Positions 8,188 through 15,695 of a stretch of DNA of 56,175 nucleotides are shown here, in pieces (position 1 is the stretch's first letter; each line of letters opens with the position of its first letter). The position numbers and the translations under genes are program-made. The notes under the pieces were generated by a model that saw only the letters and a program-made list of their open reading frames with translations, was not told where the DNA came from and did not search any database. The stretch is from an uncultured Bacillota bacterium (GTDB lineage Bacteria > Bacillota > Clostridia > Peptostreptococcales > Anaerovoracaceae), in contig CASEFA010000014.1 in assembly GCA_949287095.1 (NCBI GenBank), positions 1 to 56,175 on the forward strand, written 5' to 3'.

Positions 8188-9405
8188 TCAGCTTCTGCCT
8201 GCAAGTCTTTTGCTTCTTATGTCCGCAGCAGCCGTAAACAGCACGTCCGTAGAGGAGTTGAGAGCCGTTTCGCATGAATCCTGTATAACTCCGATTATGA
8301 ATCCCACTCCAACCACCTGCATCGCGATGTCGTTAGGAATTCCGAAAAGTGAACATGCAAGAGGTATGAGCAGAAGGCTTCCGCCTGCCACTCCCGACGC
8401 TCCGCATGCGCTGATGGCCGAAACTATGCAGAGCAGGAGAGCCGTTCCGAAGTCCACGTCAATTTCGAGAAAATTGGTTGCCGCAAGGGTGAGAACCGAA
8501 ATGGTCACCGCGGCTCCCTCCATGTTTATGGTGGATCCCAGAGGAATTGATATGGAATAGGTATCCTTATCAAGTCCCAGTTTCTTGCATAATGACATAT
8601 TTACAGGGATGTTTGCAGCAGAACTTCTGGTGAAGAATGCCGTGATTCCGCTGTCCTTAAGACAAGTGAACACCAGAGGGTAAGGGTTCTGTCTCGTGGT
8701 TATGAATACGATTATCGGGTTCATTATCAATGCTACGAAGAGCATGGTTCCCACGAGGAGTATTATCAGCTTTCCGTAAGCTCCCAGAGCTTCTATTCCG
8801 CCTTCGTTGATGGCGTTAAACACGAGACCCATTACTCCTAAAGGAGCGAATCTGATGACCCATCTTACCAGCTGGGATACGGCTTCCGAAATATCTCCGA
8901 TTGCTTTCTTTGTCCCGTCGGATGCGTGTCTTAACGCTATTCCCAGAAGGATTGCCCAAGTAAGTATACCTATGTAGTTGGCGTTCATCAGAGCGTCTAC
9001 AGGATTTGCCACAATCTGAAACAGCAGATTCTGAAGCACCTCGGTAAGCCCGCCCGGAGGCGTTACGTCTCCCGCACCTTCGGCAAGCTCTATACTCATA
9101 GGAAATATGAAGCTTGAAACCACGGCAGATGTTCCCGCCAGGAATGTACCCGTAAGGTAGAGGACTATAACGGATTTCATATTGGTCTTCTGTCCCTTCT
9201 GGTGCTGACAGATGGCGCCCATTACTATAAAGAATACCAGCACCGGCGCCACGCCCTTCAGAGCATTTACGAACAGATTTCCCAGTATTACGATTCCGGA
9301 AACCTTGTCGCCCAGAGTCAGGGCAAGAATAATACCTATGATAAGTCCTATGATTATCTGCTTAACAAGGCTGAGACTGTTCCAAAATTTAACTGCATTT
9401 TTCAT
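8188..9405 (-). CDS. sstT: Serine/threonine:Na+ symporter
   Basis: A 405-residue DAACS-family (glutamate/aspartate/serine type) carrier that brings L-serine and L-threonine into the cell with sodium. Eight or so hydrophobic segments plus two re-entrant loops. Key motifs: [14 protein letters not shown] (serine-rich hairpin), [24 protein letters not shown] (substrate/Na+ site) and [21 protein letters not shown]. It is third in the operon, 29 bp after sdaAA, which fits uptake of serine feeding the dehydratase. Confidence 0.93.
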   Translation of the reverse strand: MKNAVKFWNSLSLVKQIIIGLIIGIILALTLGDKVSGIVILGNLFVNALKGVAPVLVFFIVMGAICQHQKGQKTNMKSVIVLYLTGTFLAGTSAVVSSFIFPMSIELAEGAGDVTPPGGLTEVLQNLLFQIVANPVDALMNANYIGILTWAILLGIALRHASDGTKKAIGDISEAVSQLVRWVIRFAPLGVMGLVFNAINEGGIEALGAYGKLIILLVGTMLFVALIMNPIIVFITTRQNPYPLVFTCLKDSGITAFFTRSSAANIPVNMSLCKKLGLDKDTYSISIPLGSTINMEGAAVTISVLTLAATNFLEIDVDFGTALLLCIVSAISACGASGVAGGSLLLIPLACSLFGIPNDIAMQVVGVGFIIGVIQDSCETALNSSTDVLFTAAADIRSKRLAGRS

Positions 9406-9434
9406 TTTCCATCCTCCTTCTGTAATAGATTATA

Positions 9435-10313
9435 TCACCTTTCACCGGCGCACGCACCGCGGAATTCACACGCGGACGGCGCTGTGGCGCAACCTCCGAG
9501 AGCGGTTTCTCTCAGTTCTATAGGTATGTGCTTGCCTACGGCATACATCGTATTTAACATTTCGTCAAAGGGTATGAGCTGGGTTATGCCGCTTAAAGCC
9601 ATTTCCGCCGCAATGAGAGCGTTGGCCGCTCCCGATGCGTTTCTGTTCTGACACGGGTATTCCACCAGACCCGCCACCGGGTCGCAAACCAGACCCAGCA
9701 TATTCATGAGAACCGTAGAAGCTGCGTCAAGGCACTGCCGCGGTGTTCCCCCCATAAGTTCCACAGCTGCCGATGCCGCCATGGCTGACGCCACTCCTAT
9801 CTCCGCCTGGCAGCCTCCCACGGCTCCGGAGACGGTTGCGTTTCTCATTGCAAGGTAGCCTATGGCTCCCGCGTTATACAGTCCGTCCACAATCCGACCG
9901 TCCGATATCTTATACGTATCCTGAAGAGCGAGCAAAAGTCCCGGTACCACTCCCGCAGAGCCTGCAGTCGGAGCTGCGACTATGAGTCCCATCGAAGCGT
10001 TAACCTCAAGAACTGCAACCGCATAGGTTATAGCTCTTTCCAGCACTTCACCGCATATGGACTTTCCCTTTGCGGCGTGATCCGAAAGCTTTCTCGCCTC
10101 GCCGCCTATGAGTCCGCCCATGGACTTTGCCGGATTCTTCAGAGGCTGGTGAGCGGCATTTCTCATAACCTCCAGAACCTGATTCATTTTATGGTCTGCC
10201 ATATCCCCCGGAATCTCTCCCAGATCGCACTCCCTCTGACGCATTACCTCGGAGATGGGGCGCTGCTCCCTTTCACATATTTCAAGAAGCTCTTTTGCGT
10301 TTTTAAAGTCCAT
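9435..10313 (-). CDS. sdaAA: L-serine dehydratase, alpha subunit
   Basis: A 292-residue subunit of the oxygen-sensitive [4Fe-4S] L-serine dehydratase, which turns L-serine into pyruvate and ammonia. Motifs: GLIGGEARKL, APTAGSAGVVPGLLLAL, GAIGYLAMRNATVSGAVGGCQAEIGVASAMAA and GLVCDPVAGLVEYPCQNRNASGAANALIA. These include cysteines expected to hold the cluster and the substrate-binding glycine-rich loops. It begins 11 bp after sdaAB. Confidence 0.95.
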   Translation of the reverse strand: MDFKNAKELLEICEREQRPISEVMRQRECDLGEIPGDMADHKMNQVLEVMRNAAHQPLKNPAKSMGGLIGGEARKLSDHAAKGKSICGEVLERAITYAVAVLEVNASMGLIVAAPTAGSAGVVPGLLLALQDTYKISDGRIVDGLYNAGAIGYLAMRNATVSGAVGGCQAEIGVASAMAASAAVELMGGTPRQCLDAASTVLMNMLGLVCDPVAGLVEYPCQNRNASGAANALIAAEMALSGITQLIPFDEMLNTMYAVGKHIPIELRETALGGCATAPSACEFRGACAGER

Positions 10314-10324
10314 CTTCTCACCTC

Positions 10325-10993
10325 CTACGGTTCCACGATCATAACGTCTTTGATATTAAGATTCTCCCTGAGCGGCTCTACGATGCCTTCGGGGAAGTGG
10401 CCGTCGGATTCCACTATGGTATAGGCCGTGCACCCTTTGGACTCCCTGAAAAGCCTCATAAAGGCTATGTTGATGTTCGCCTCGCTCAGCACCTTCGTTA
10501 TGTGAGCCACCACTCCCGGCTTATCCTGCTGAATGACGATTACGGTGCTGTATTCTCCCGTAAAGTCTACCGCTACGCCATTGATTCTTGAAATTCTCAC
10601 CTTGCCTCCGCCGAGAGACTCTCCCCTCACTGTCATCACGCGGCCCCCCGAATTTTCCATCCGGATGTCCACCGTGTTAGGGTGAACTTCGGTTTCCGTA
10701 TCGCACGGTGTGAAGGTGTATTTCAGTCCCCGCTCCGTGGCGATTTTAAAGGAATCTCTGATTCTTATGTCGTCGGTCTCAAATCCCATGATTCCCCCGA
10801 GAAGCGCCCTGTCCGTCCCGTGGCCGTGATAGGTCTTTGCAAAGGATCCGTAAAGGGTGAAATCCGCTTTTACCAGAGGTGGCGTTATCATCTTCTGCGC
10901 GAGATGTGCTATTACTGCGGCTCCCGCCGTATGAGAGCTGGACGGTCCTATCATATTAGGGCCCAGCACATCGAAAACACTTACAAAGGACAT
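10325..10993 (-). CDS. sdaAB: L-serine dehydratase, beta subunit
   Basis: A 222-residue partner of SdaAA. The N-terminal SDH beta domain has the signature GPSSSHTAGA (substrate site) and HGHGTDRALLGGIMGF. The C-terminal ACT domain begins around STVIVIQQDKPGVVAHITKVLSEA and probably senses an amino acid. The start is ATG 10993 after GGAGG; an in-frame TTG at 10999 would add two residues and lies too close to the ribosome binding site. First gene of the serine operon, divergent from a LysR regulator. Confidence 0.94.
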   Translation of the reverse strand: MSFVSVFDVLGPNMIGPSSSHTAGAAVIAHLAQKMITPPLVKADFTLYGSFAKTYHGHGTDRALLGGIMGFETDDIRIRDSFKIATERGLKYTFTPCDTETEVHPNTVDIRMENSGGRVMTVRGESLGGGKVRISRINGVAVDFTGEYSTVIVIQQDKPGVVAHITKVLSEANINIAFMRLFRESKGCTAYTIVESDGHFPEGIVEPLRENLNIKDVMIVEP

Positions 10994-11068
10994 AATCAAT
11001 CCTCCCTGTTTAAAAAATCTGCGGTCTCATCTGTGTCACACATTTTCTCTTGACCTTTAAGTATGTTT

Positions 11069-11097
11069 AGTATATTCTGTCATTAGACATTCGTCAA
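11069..11097 (-). promoter_or_regulatory. Serine operon promoter with dyad in the spacer
   Basis: Minus strand: -35 TTGACG (11092-11097), 17-bp spacer, -10 TATACT (11069-11074). The spacer contains TGTC-N4-GACA (11079-11090), a candidate site for the divergent LysR protein. Confidence 0.65.
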
Positions 11098-11157
11098 ATT
11101 CATAAAAATAATATTATCGTTTATTTTTTTTAATAATAAAGGGACAAAGGGTGCAAT

Positions 11158-12069
11158 ATGGAATTAAGACAGATAACAACGTTTATAAAGGTTGCCCAGC
11201 TGGGCAGCTTCTCAAAAGCTGCTGACAGCCTGGGATACTCCCAGTCCGCCGTTACCGTCCAGATAAGGCAGCTGGAGGACGAGCTGGGCACAAGGCTCTT
11301 TGACCGTATGGGAAAGCACATCTCCTTAACCGACCCGGGCAGCCAGTTTCTTAACCGGGCATACGATATCATAAACGAGGTAAACAAGGCGCGGCTTTCC
11401 GTTGCCGACACCGGCGACCTTCACGGAAGCCTTCACATCGGTACCATTTCGTCCCTCTGCGACGCCAAGCTGCCTGCTCTTTTAAAGAAATACTGGGGAA
11501 AGCACCCCAACGTGACCGTCCGCGTCACCACCGCAGAGCCCGAGGAACTTATCTACCTTATGGAGCGGGGCGACGTCGACCTCATCTATATCTTAGACGA
11601 GCCTAGATATAACAACAACTGGCGAAAGCTTATGGAACAGCGGGAGGACGTCGTATTCGTGGCATCCTCTGACCTTGCCCGTGAACTTAACCGGCCGGAG
11701 GGCCTTAAGATAGGCGACCTCTTTGACATGCCGTTTTACCTGACCGAAAGAAACGCCAACTACAGACGGGTTCTGGACAGATTTCTGGAATCAAAAAACG
11801 TATCGCTCACTCCCGCTCTTGAGTGCAGCGACACGTCCTTTATAATCAAAATGCTTGAAATAAACAGAGGCGTTTCCTTTTTGCCCGTCTACGCCGTAAG
11901 CCGCAGCATCGAGCAGGGCCGCCTTGCCATACTGAACGTAACCGACTACCGGGCTTCCCTGTACCGCCAGATCTTCTCCCATAAGGAAAAGTGGCACACC
12001 CGGGAGATGAACGAGTTCATAGAGATTGCAGAGAAAACGACCAGTACATCGTTGTTAGGCGATGTGTAG
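11158..12069 (+). CDS. LysR family transcriptional regulator
   Basis: A 303-residue LysR-type protein. The N-terminal winged HTH reads MELRQITTFIKVAQLGSFSKAADSLGYSQSAVTVQIRQLEDELG, followed by the linker helix and a periplasmic-binding-like effector domain (from about residue 90, GSLHIGTISSLCDAKLPALL). It is divergent from sdaAB-sdaAA-sstT with a 164-bp shared control region, so the likely job is control of serine use; the effector is unknown. GC content seems higher than in the secreted-protein genes just downstream. Confidence 0.88.
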   Translation: MELRQITTFIKVAQLGSFSKAADSLGYSQSAVTVQIRQLEDELGTRLFDRMGKHISLTDPGSQFLNRAYDIINEVNKARLSVADTGDLHGSLHIGTISSLCDAKLPALLKKYWGKHPNVTVRVTTAEPEELIYLMERGDVDLIYILDEPRYNNNWRKLMEQREDVVFVASSDLARELNRPEGLKIGDLFDMPFYLTERNANYRRVLDRFLESKNVSLTPALECSDTSFIIKMLEINRGVSFLPVYAVSRSIEQGRLAILNVTDYRASLYRQIFSHKEKWHTREMNEFIEIAEKTTSTSLLGDV

Positions 12070-12113
12070 ATATGGCCTAATAAGACTGTTTTATTTCATA
12101 CATTCTATACATG

Positions 12114-12137
12114 GAGTGTCGCACTAATGCGACACTC
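12114..12137. repeat. 10-bp inverted repeat between convergent genes
   Basis: GAGTGTCGCA (12114-12123) pairs with TGCGACACTC (12128-12137) around a 4-nt loop. It lies between the LysR gene and the convergent zinc-ribbon gene. No T run follows on either strand, but it may still end transcription from both sides. Confidence 0.55.
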
Positions 12138-12180
12138 TACACCTTTAAAGTTTCCTTTTACGATAAAATTTGAAACGCTT

Positions 12181-12408
12181 TTACTCGTCATACGAAATTA
12201 TTATTTTTTTGCACTTGAAGCAATTATACGCCTCCACAGCGTCTCCTTTAAATAAACCACTACTACCTGATTTTAGTACCGTAGCCGATTTATCAAAAGG
12301 CGGTATCGCTGCGATAGCCCGAAATTTTTCGCTCCAATATACGCCATCGCGGCACTGAATATACCCCTTCACCATTTCATTGCCACAGTAAGGGCACGTT
12401 TCCGCCAT
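12181..12408 (-). CDS. Small zinc-ribbon protein, DUF6487-like
   Basis: A 75-residue protein from ATG 12408 (ribosome binding site GAGGTG); an in-frame GTG three codons upstream overlaps that site. It has CPYCG near the N-terminus and CFKCK near the C-terminus, a split zinc ribbon, with VYWSEKF and a short Gly/Ser loop between. The layout matches DUF6487-type small proteins. Function unknown. Confidence 0.7.
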   Translation of the reverse strand: MAETCPYCGNEMVKGYIQCRDGVYWSEKFRAIAAIPPFDKSATVLKSGSSGLFKGDAVEAYNCFKCKKIIISYDE

Positions 12409-12438
12409 TGAAATCACCTCTTTTCTGTTAAGATCATT

Positions 12439-12634
12439 TTACCAGTTCTCTTGTACCCTCTTTGATGTTACGTAATACCTTACCACTGAATTGCGATTTG
12501 CATATGTATTTGCCTGCTGCAATATGGTATTCTTTGACGCTTCATTGGCTTGTACACTTCCATTAAAGGTAGTTCCAATGGAGATGTAATCAGAGGAAAA
12601 AGCAGTTCCAACAGGACAGAAATATCTTTTTCAT
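12439..12634 (-). pseudogene. Decayed small gene with intact ribosome binding site
   Basis: AAAGGAGG (minus strand, 12642-12649) is well placed before ATG 12634, which reads MKKIFLSCWNCFFL and stops. Shifting frame by one base near codon 8-10 opens a run to TAA at 12439: GTAFSSDYISIG...FNGSVQANEASKNTILQQAN...SVVRYYVTSKRVQENW. Composition fits a short secreted protein. The hydrophobic signal core is short, so a deletion may have occurred as well. It sits directly downstream of another secreted protein gene on the same strand. Confidence 0.5.
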
Positions 12635-12721
12635 TGTTGGCCTCCTTTTCTTTTCACTCAACGACGTTTATTGTAAAAGCTATCCTACTATCCTGCAATC
12701 ATTGGAATCACCTCGATTCGA

Positions 12722-13171
12722 TCAATAAGTTTGCTTCTTAGGGGCACACTGAATAGTTTCTATCAATTTTCCGGATTTGTAACAGTAGATTGTTGTTCTT
12801 AACTGATAGTTTCCCCTGCGATTCAGCTGAAAAGTCTTTTCCACCTCATACCTTTCTGTCATGTCGTTCCATTCTGCCTGATGAGTTTTATTATATGTAA
12901 TTGTACCGTCTATCTTTGATATAATCATACGTACCATTATTCTATCTGGCATATTATTAGGCATTGGAGAAACCGCAGTTTTCATACTCGCCATACCTTT
13001 GGTATCGATTAAAAAGATAGTTTTTATTGCCGTTGCACTTTCGTATTTCGGACTGACTTCTAATGCGTTTACACCTATAGGCTTTATAATAGTGGGCATA
13101 ACTATCATGGTGAAAACTAAAATTATAGTACACATTTTCTTGAATGATACTTTAGACCATGTTGAATACAT
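12722..13171 (-). CDS. Secreted protein, unknown function
   Basis: A 149-residue protein with an N-terminal signal sequence (FKKMCTIILVFTMIVMPTI...GVNALE). The mature part looks beta-rich: MVRMIISKIDGTITYNKTHQ, AEWNDMTERYEVEKTFQLN, YQLRTTIYCYKSGKLIETI, with two Cys near the end. The start follows GGAGG. It lies 109 bp after the anti-sigma-like gene and has its own promoter-like sequence, so it could be a target of the sigma factor upstream. Family not recognised. Confidence 0.65.
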   Translation of the reverse strand: MYSTWSKVSFKKMCTIILVFTMIVMPTIIKPIGVNALEVSPKYESATAIKTIFLIDTKGMASMKTAVSPMPNNMPDRIMVRMIISKIDGTITYNKTHQAEWNDMTERYEVEKTFQLNRRGNYQLRTTIYCYKSGKLIETIQCAPKKQTY

Positions 13172-13205
13172 AAAAATAAACCTCCGTCATTCCTGCTTTT
13201 ATTTA

Positions 13206-13234
13206 CATATACGGAACTTAAGAGGTTTTGTCAC
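13206..13234 (-). promoter_or_regulatory. Promoter-like sequence of the 12722-13171 gene
   Basis: Minus strand: GTGACA (13229-13234), 17-bp spacer, TATATG (13206-13211). It could be a weak SigA promoter or the target of the adjacent ECF-like sigma factor. Confidence 0.4.
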
Positions 13235-13280
13235 ACATTTTTGAAAAATTTTTAGTTTAGCAATCTATTTTTTGAAGGCT

Positions 13281-14069
13281 TCATTCTATGCGCTGCAGCT
13301 CGTTGGCCATCTTTGCCAATTCGTCCTTTATAATATATCCGTTGGAATATAAATCAATTACTTGTGTTTCAGTCAACCAAACTATATTGCAAACCTTAGC
13401 CTCATCATTTACAGCTATATAGCCATCATACGAATTGATTGATATCCCTTCCACTTCGGAATGGCTGAAATCTAAAGAAATAGTGGTACCGTCTCCATCT
13501 GAAATGGATATTAAGATATACGCATCAGAATTAGAAGAATCAAATCGTATTATTCTTTCAGTATTTGACTCTTCTGCATCTGTAAATATGAACCCGTCCG
13601 GTATATACTCCGGATACCAATAGTCGGACCAATCCTTCATAGGCGAATCATCCGGAATACTTTCCATAGTTATCGAACCACTTTCTTCGCTTACAAATAC
13701 ATTAAAAAGCTTTGCTCTGAACGCATCAGAGGTTGCTGCGCCTATGGTCCCCACAACAAACAGACATGCAATAAACACAGCCGCATAATGGCTAAGTCTA
13801 TTTAACCTATGACCAGTACGAGGCGCTTTCAAAGCGTTTTCTGATTTTCCTGCTTTTGCGTTGCGGGATGCATCAATGGCTTTCGCCATTTTAAGAGTAT
13901 CATTATCCGGGCTATCAGTAATACTTTCAGCTTTTGCAGCATAAGCATCTATTTCTGTTCTAAATATCTTCTCAGATTCTTTTATAATAGTTTGAGCCTC
14001 TTCTTCCGTCAGATAATCGCCGCTACTAAATCTCTTTACATTGATATCTTTACCCTCTTTAATAGTCAT
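13281..14069 (-). CDS. Probable membrane anti-sigma factor with DUF4367-like domain
   Basis: About 262 residues with a cytosolic N-terminal part (GDYLTEEEAQTIIKESEKIF), one transmembrane helix (YAAVFIACLFVVGTIGAA) and an external domain resembling DUF4367: YWYPEYIPDGF, IIRFDSSNSDAYILISIS, VNSYDGYIA-like YDGYIAVNDEAKVCNIVWL. The sigma factor gene overlaps it by a few bases, the usual pairing for a sigma and its membrane anchor. I chose ATG 14069, 10 nt after GGAG; a GTG at 14075 overlapping the sigma stop is also possible. Confidence 0.75.
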   Translation of the reverse strand: MTIKEGKDINVKRFSSGDYLTEEEAQTIIKESEKIFRTEIDAYAAKAESITDSPDNDTLKMAKAIDASRNAKAGKSENALKAPRTGHRLNRLSHYAAVFIACLFVVGTIGAATSDAFRAKLFNVFVSEESGSITMESIPDDSPMKDWSDYWYPEYIPDGFIFTDAEESNTERIIRFDSSNSDAYILISISDGDGTTISLDFSHSEVEGISINSYDGYIAVNDEAKVCNIVWLTETQVIDLYSNGYIIKDELAKMANELQRIE

Positions 14070-14071
14070 AA

Positions 14072-14599
14072 TCACACATCTCCATTCTCAGCCCTTAATT
14101 CATTTATTTTCTTTCTTAGTTTTTCCACTATCCGTTTGTGACGCATTCTAACAGCTCCGGAACCTACGCCTAACATAGCCCCTATTTCCTCGGAGTTTAA
14201 CATTTTCTCATATTTAAGGTACAAGAGTTGTATTTCTTCATCTGATAGAATTGCTATAGCCCCTCGTAAATACTCTTTATCGTCATTCTCCTCAGTAGGA
14301 TTAACAGCAGTATATTTCAATATATCCTGGATTTTTTCCTGCAATTCTTTAATGGCTTTTTCTTCTCGATACTGGTCCGCAACAGTATTTCTAACCATCA
14401 CCCTGAGATAATTTCTAAGCCATAATCTATCCATAGATATACATCTTTCAATATGCTCCGCAACTTTAGTCCAAACGATAGACGAAATATCCTGCACCAG
14501 GTATGGGTCGGTGATGTAATCCCGGATAAACAAGATTACAAGTTTATAATTGTCCAGATACATTTCTTCGAACGAAGAATAATATGCCTTGCTTTCCAT
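14072..14599 (-). CDS. ECF-like RNA polymerase sigma factor
   Basis: About 175 residues with sigma region 2 (FEEMYLDNYKLVILFIRDYI...YLVQDISSIVWTKVAEHI, ending LRVMVRNTVADQYR) and region 4 (LSDEEIQLLYLKYEKMLNSEEIGAMLGVGSGAVRMRHKRIVEKL). Start chosen at ATG 14599, preceded by AGGAG at a 10-nt distance; a TTG-type start at 14626 has no such site. It is coupled to the anti-sigma-like gene. Secreted protein genes follow, the likely regulon core. Confidence 0.85.
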   Translation of the reverse strand: MESKAYYSSFEEMYLDNYKLVILFIRDYITDPYLVQDISSIVWTKVAEHIERCISMDRLWLRNYLRVMVRNTVADQYREEKAIKELQEKIQDILKYTAVNPTEENDDKEYLRGAIAILSDEEIQLLYLKYEKMLNSEEIGAMLGVGSGAVRMRHKRIVEKLRKKINELRAENGDV

Positions 14600-14626
14600 T
14601 CGCCGTCTTCTCCTGTCGTTGCACAT

Positions 14627-15031
14627 ATATAATTCACTTGGTCGATATTACGGCATCTTCAATCTATTAAATAAGATGTTTTAGGTCTATGTCCACCGAA
14701 ATTGTCGGCCCGCACAATGTTGCCGTATCCCCAATGTTTCACTTATCGCAGAGCTTCTCTGTCCATACTTTTTACGATAAATCGCCTTATCACACAAAAT
14801 CGTATCAGCTTAATTTCTCTACGACAACCACACAATTATCAACGTCGGATAATAAATCAACGGCATAATCTACAAGAAGCATTTAAAAAAGAAAAGAACT
14901 CCATGATAAAGTGAATAATATGACTAATGGATTGAATCAATCTGCTAATAACAGTTTGACACATAAGAAATGGATTTGCAAGTGCTATGCAGCACCTGTA
15001 GTAAAATTTAGAAAAATAACGTCATTTAAAC
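14627..15031. other. Intergenic region without a supported gene
   Basis: About 400 bp, AT-rich. The sigma-factor promoter should lie in the first 80 bp. A plus-strand frame of 70 codons (14702-14914) has no ribosome binding site or domain. A small GTGCT-ATGC-AGCAC hairpin lies near 14977-14990. Confidence 0.4.
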
Positions 15032-15071
15032 AAAAGAGTATGTGAAACCCTTTTTTAGATACACATACTCT
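15032..15071 (-). terminator. Terminator of the GNAT gene
   Basis: Minus strand: AGAGTATGTG pairs with CACATACTCT across a 17-nt loop, followed by TTTTG. It sits a few bases after the acetyltransferase stop codon. Confidence 0.75.
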
Positions 15072-15076
15072 GCCTA

Positions 15077-15628
15077 TTATCTCTTCTCTTCCCACTCTTC
15101 TCTAAGCATGGAATAGCACAGTGAGTCCCGGCACTCCCCGGTGTAGATTTTATAGGCCCGGCGGATTGTGCCCTCGTAGGTGAAACCGGTTTTTTCGATG
15201 ACCCGCTGGGACCTTTTATTTTCCGGCCCGGTGCATATGGCTATCTGGTCCAGATTTTTCTCGTAAAACCCGTAATCAAGGACGGCGTGAACGGCCTCCG
15301 TCATGAGGCCCTTTCCCCAGCAGTCTTTTGCGAGAGAATAGCCTACCTCGCGGCTGTTCGATTCAGGCCGGTATTTATCAGGCTCAAGGCCTATTGTTCC
15401 GATGATCCGCCCGGAACCTTTAAGGCGTATAGCCCATGCTCCCACTGGCATGAACATCTCCTCGATTATCATCTTCGATTCCGATATGCTTTCATGGGGC
15501 TTCCACCCTGCATGTGGCCCTACATCAGGATCCTTGGCGTATCCGTAAAGTCCCTCTGCATCCTCCGGGGTGTAAGGCGTCAGAATCATTCTTTCCGTTT
15601 CTATTCTTTCGGTTTCAAATCTGTCCAC
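15077..15628 (-). CDS. GNAT acetyltransferase, RimJ/RimL type
   Basis: A 183-residue acetyl-CoA dependent N-acetyltransferase. The RimJ-like start is ETERMILTPYTPEDAEGLYGYAKDPDV; the acetyl-CoA loop region is VGYSLAKDCWGKGLMTEAVHAVLDYGF, with IAICTGPENKRSQRVIEKTGFTYEGTIRRA as the last motif. The substrate (ribosomal protein end, amino acid or small amine) cannot be told from sequence. Single-gene unit with its own terminator. Confidence 0.85.
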   Translation of the reverse strand: MDRFETERIETERMILTPYTPEDAEGLYGYAKDPDVGPHAGWKPHESISESKMIIEEMFMPVGAWAIRLKGSGRIIGTIGLEPDKYRPESNSREVGYSLAKDCWGKGLMTEAVHAVLDYGFYEKNLDQIAICTGPENKRSQRVIEKTGFTYEGTIRRAYKIYTGECRDSLCYSMLREEWEEKR

Positions 15629-15695
15629 TTAAAAAACCTCCTCTCTGCGGAAAGAGCCGCCCGGCAAAAAGCCGCGGCAGCCCTTATTCCTTCGT

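Noticed and set aside
14702-14914. 70-codon plus-strand open frame
   Set aside because: No ribosome binding site or known motif; AT-rich intergenic sequence.
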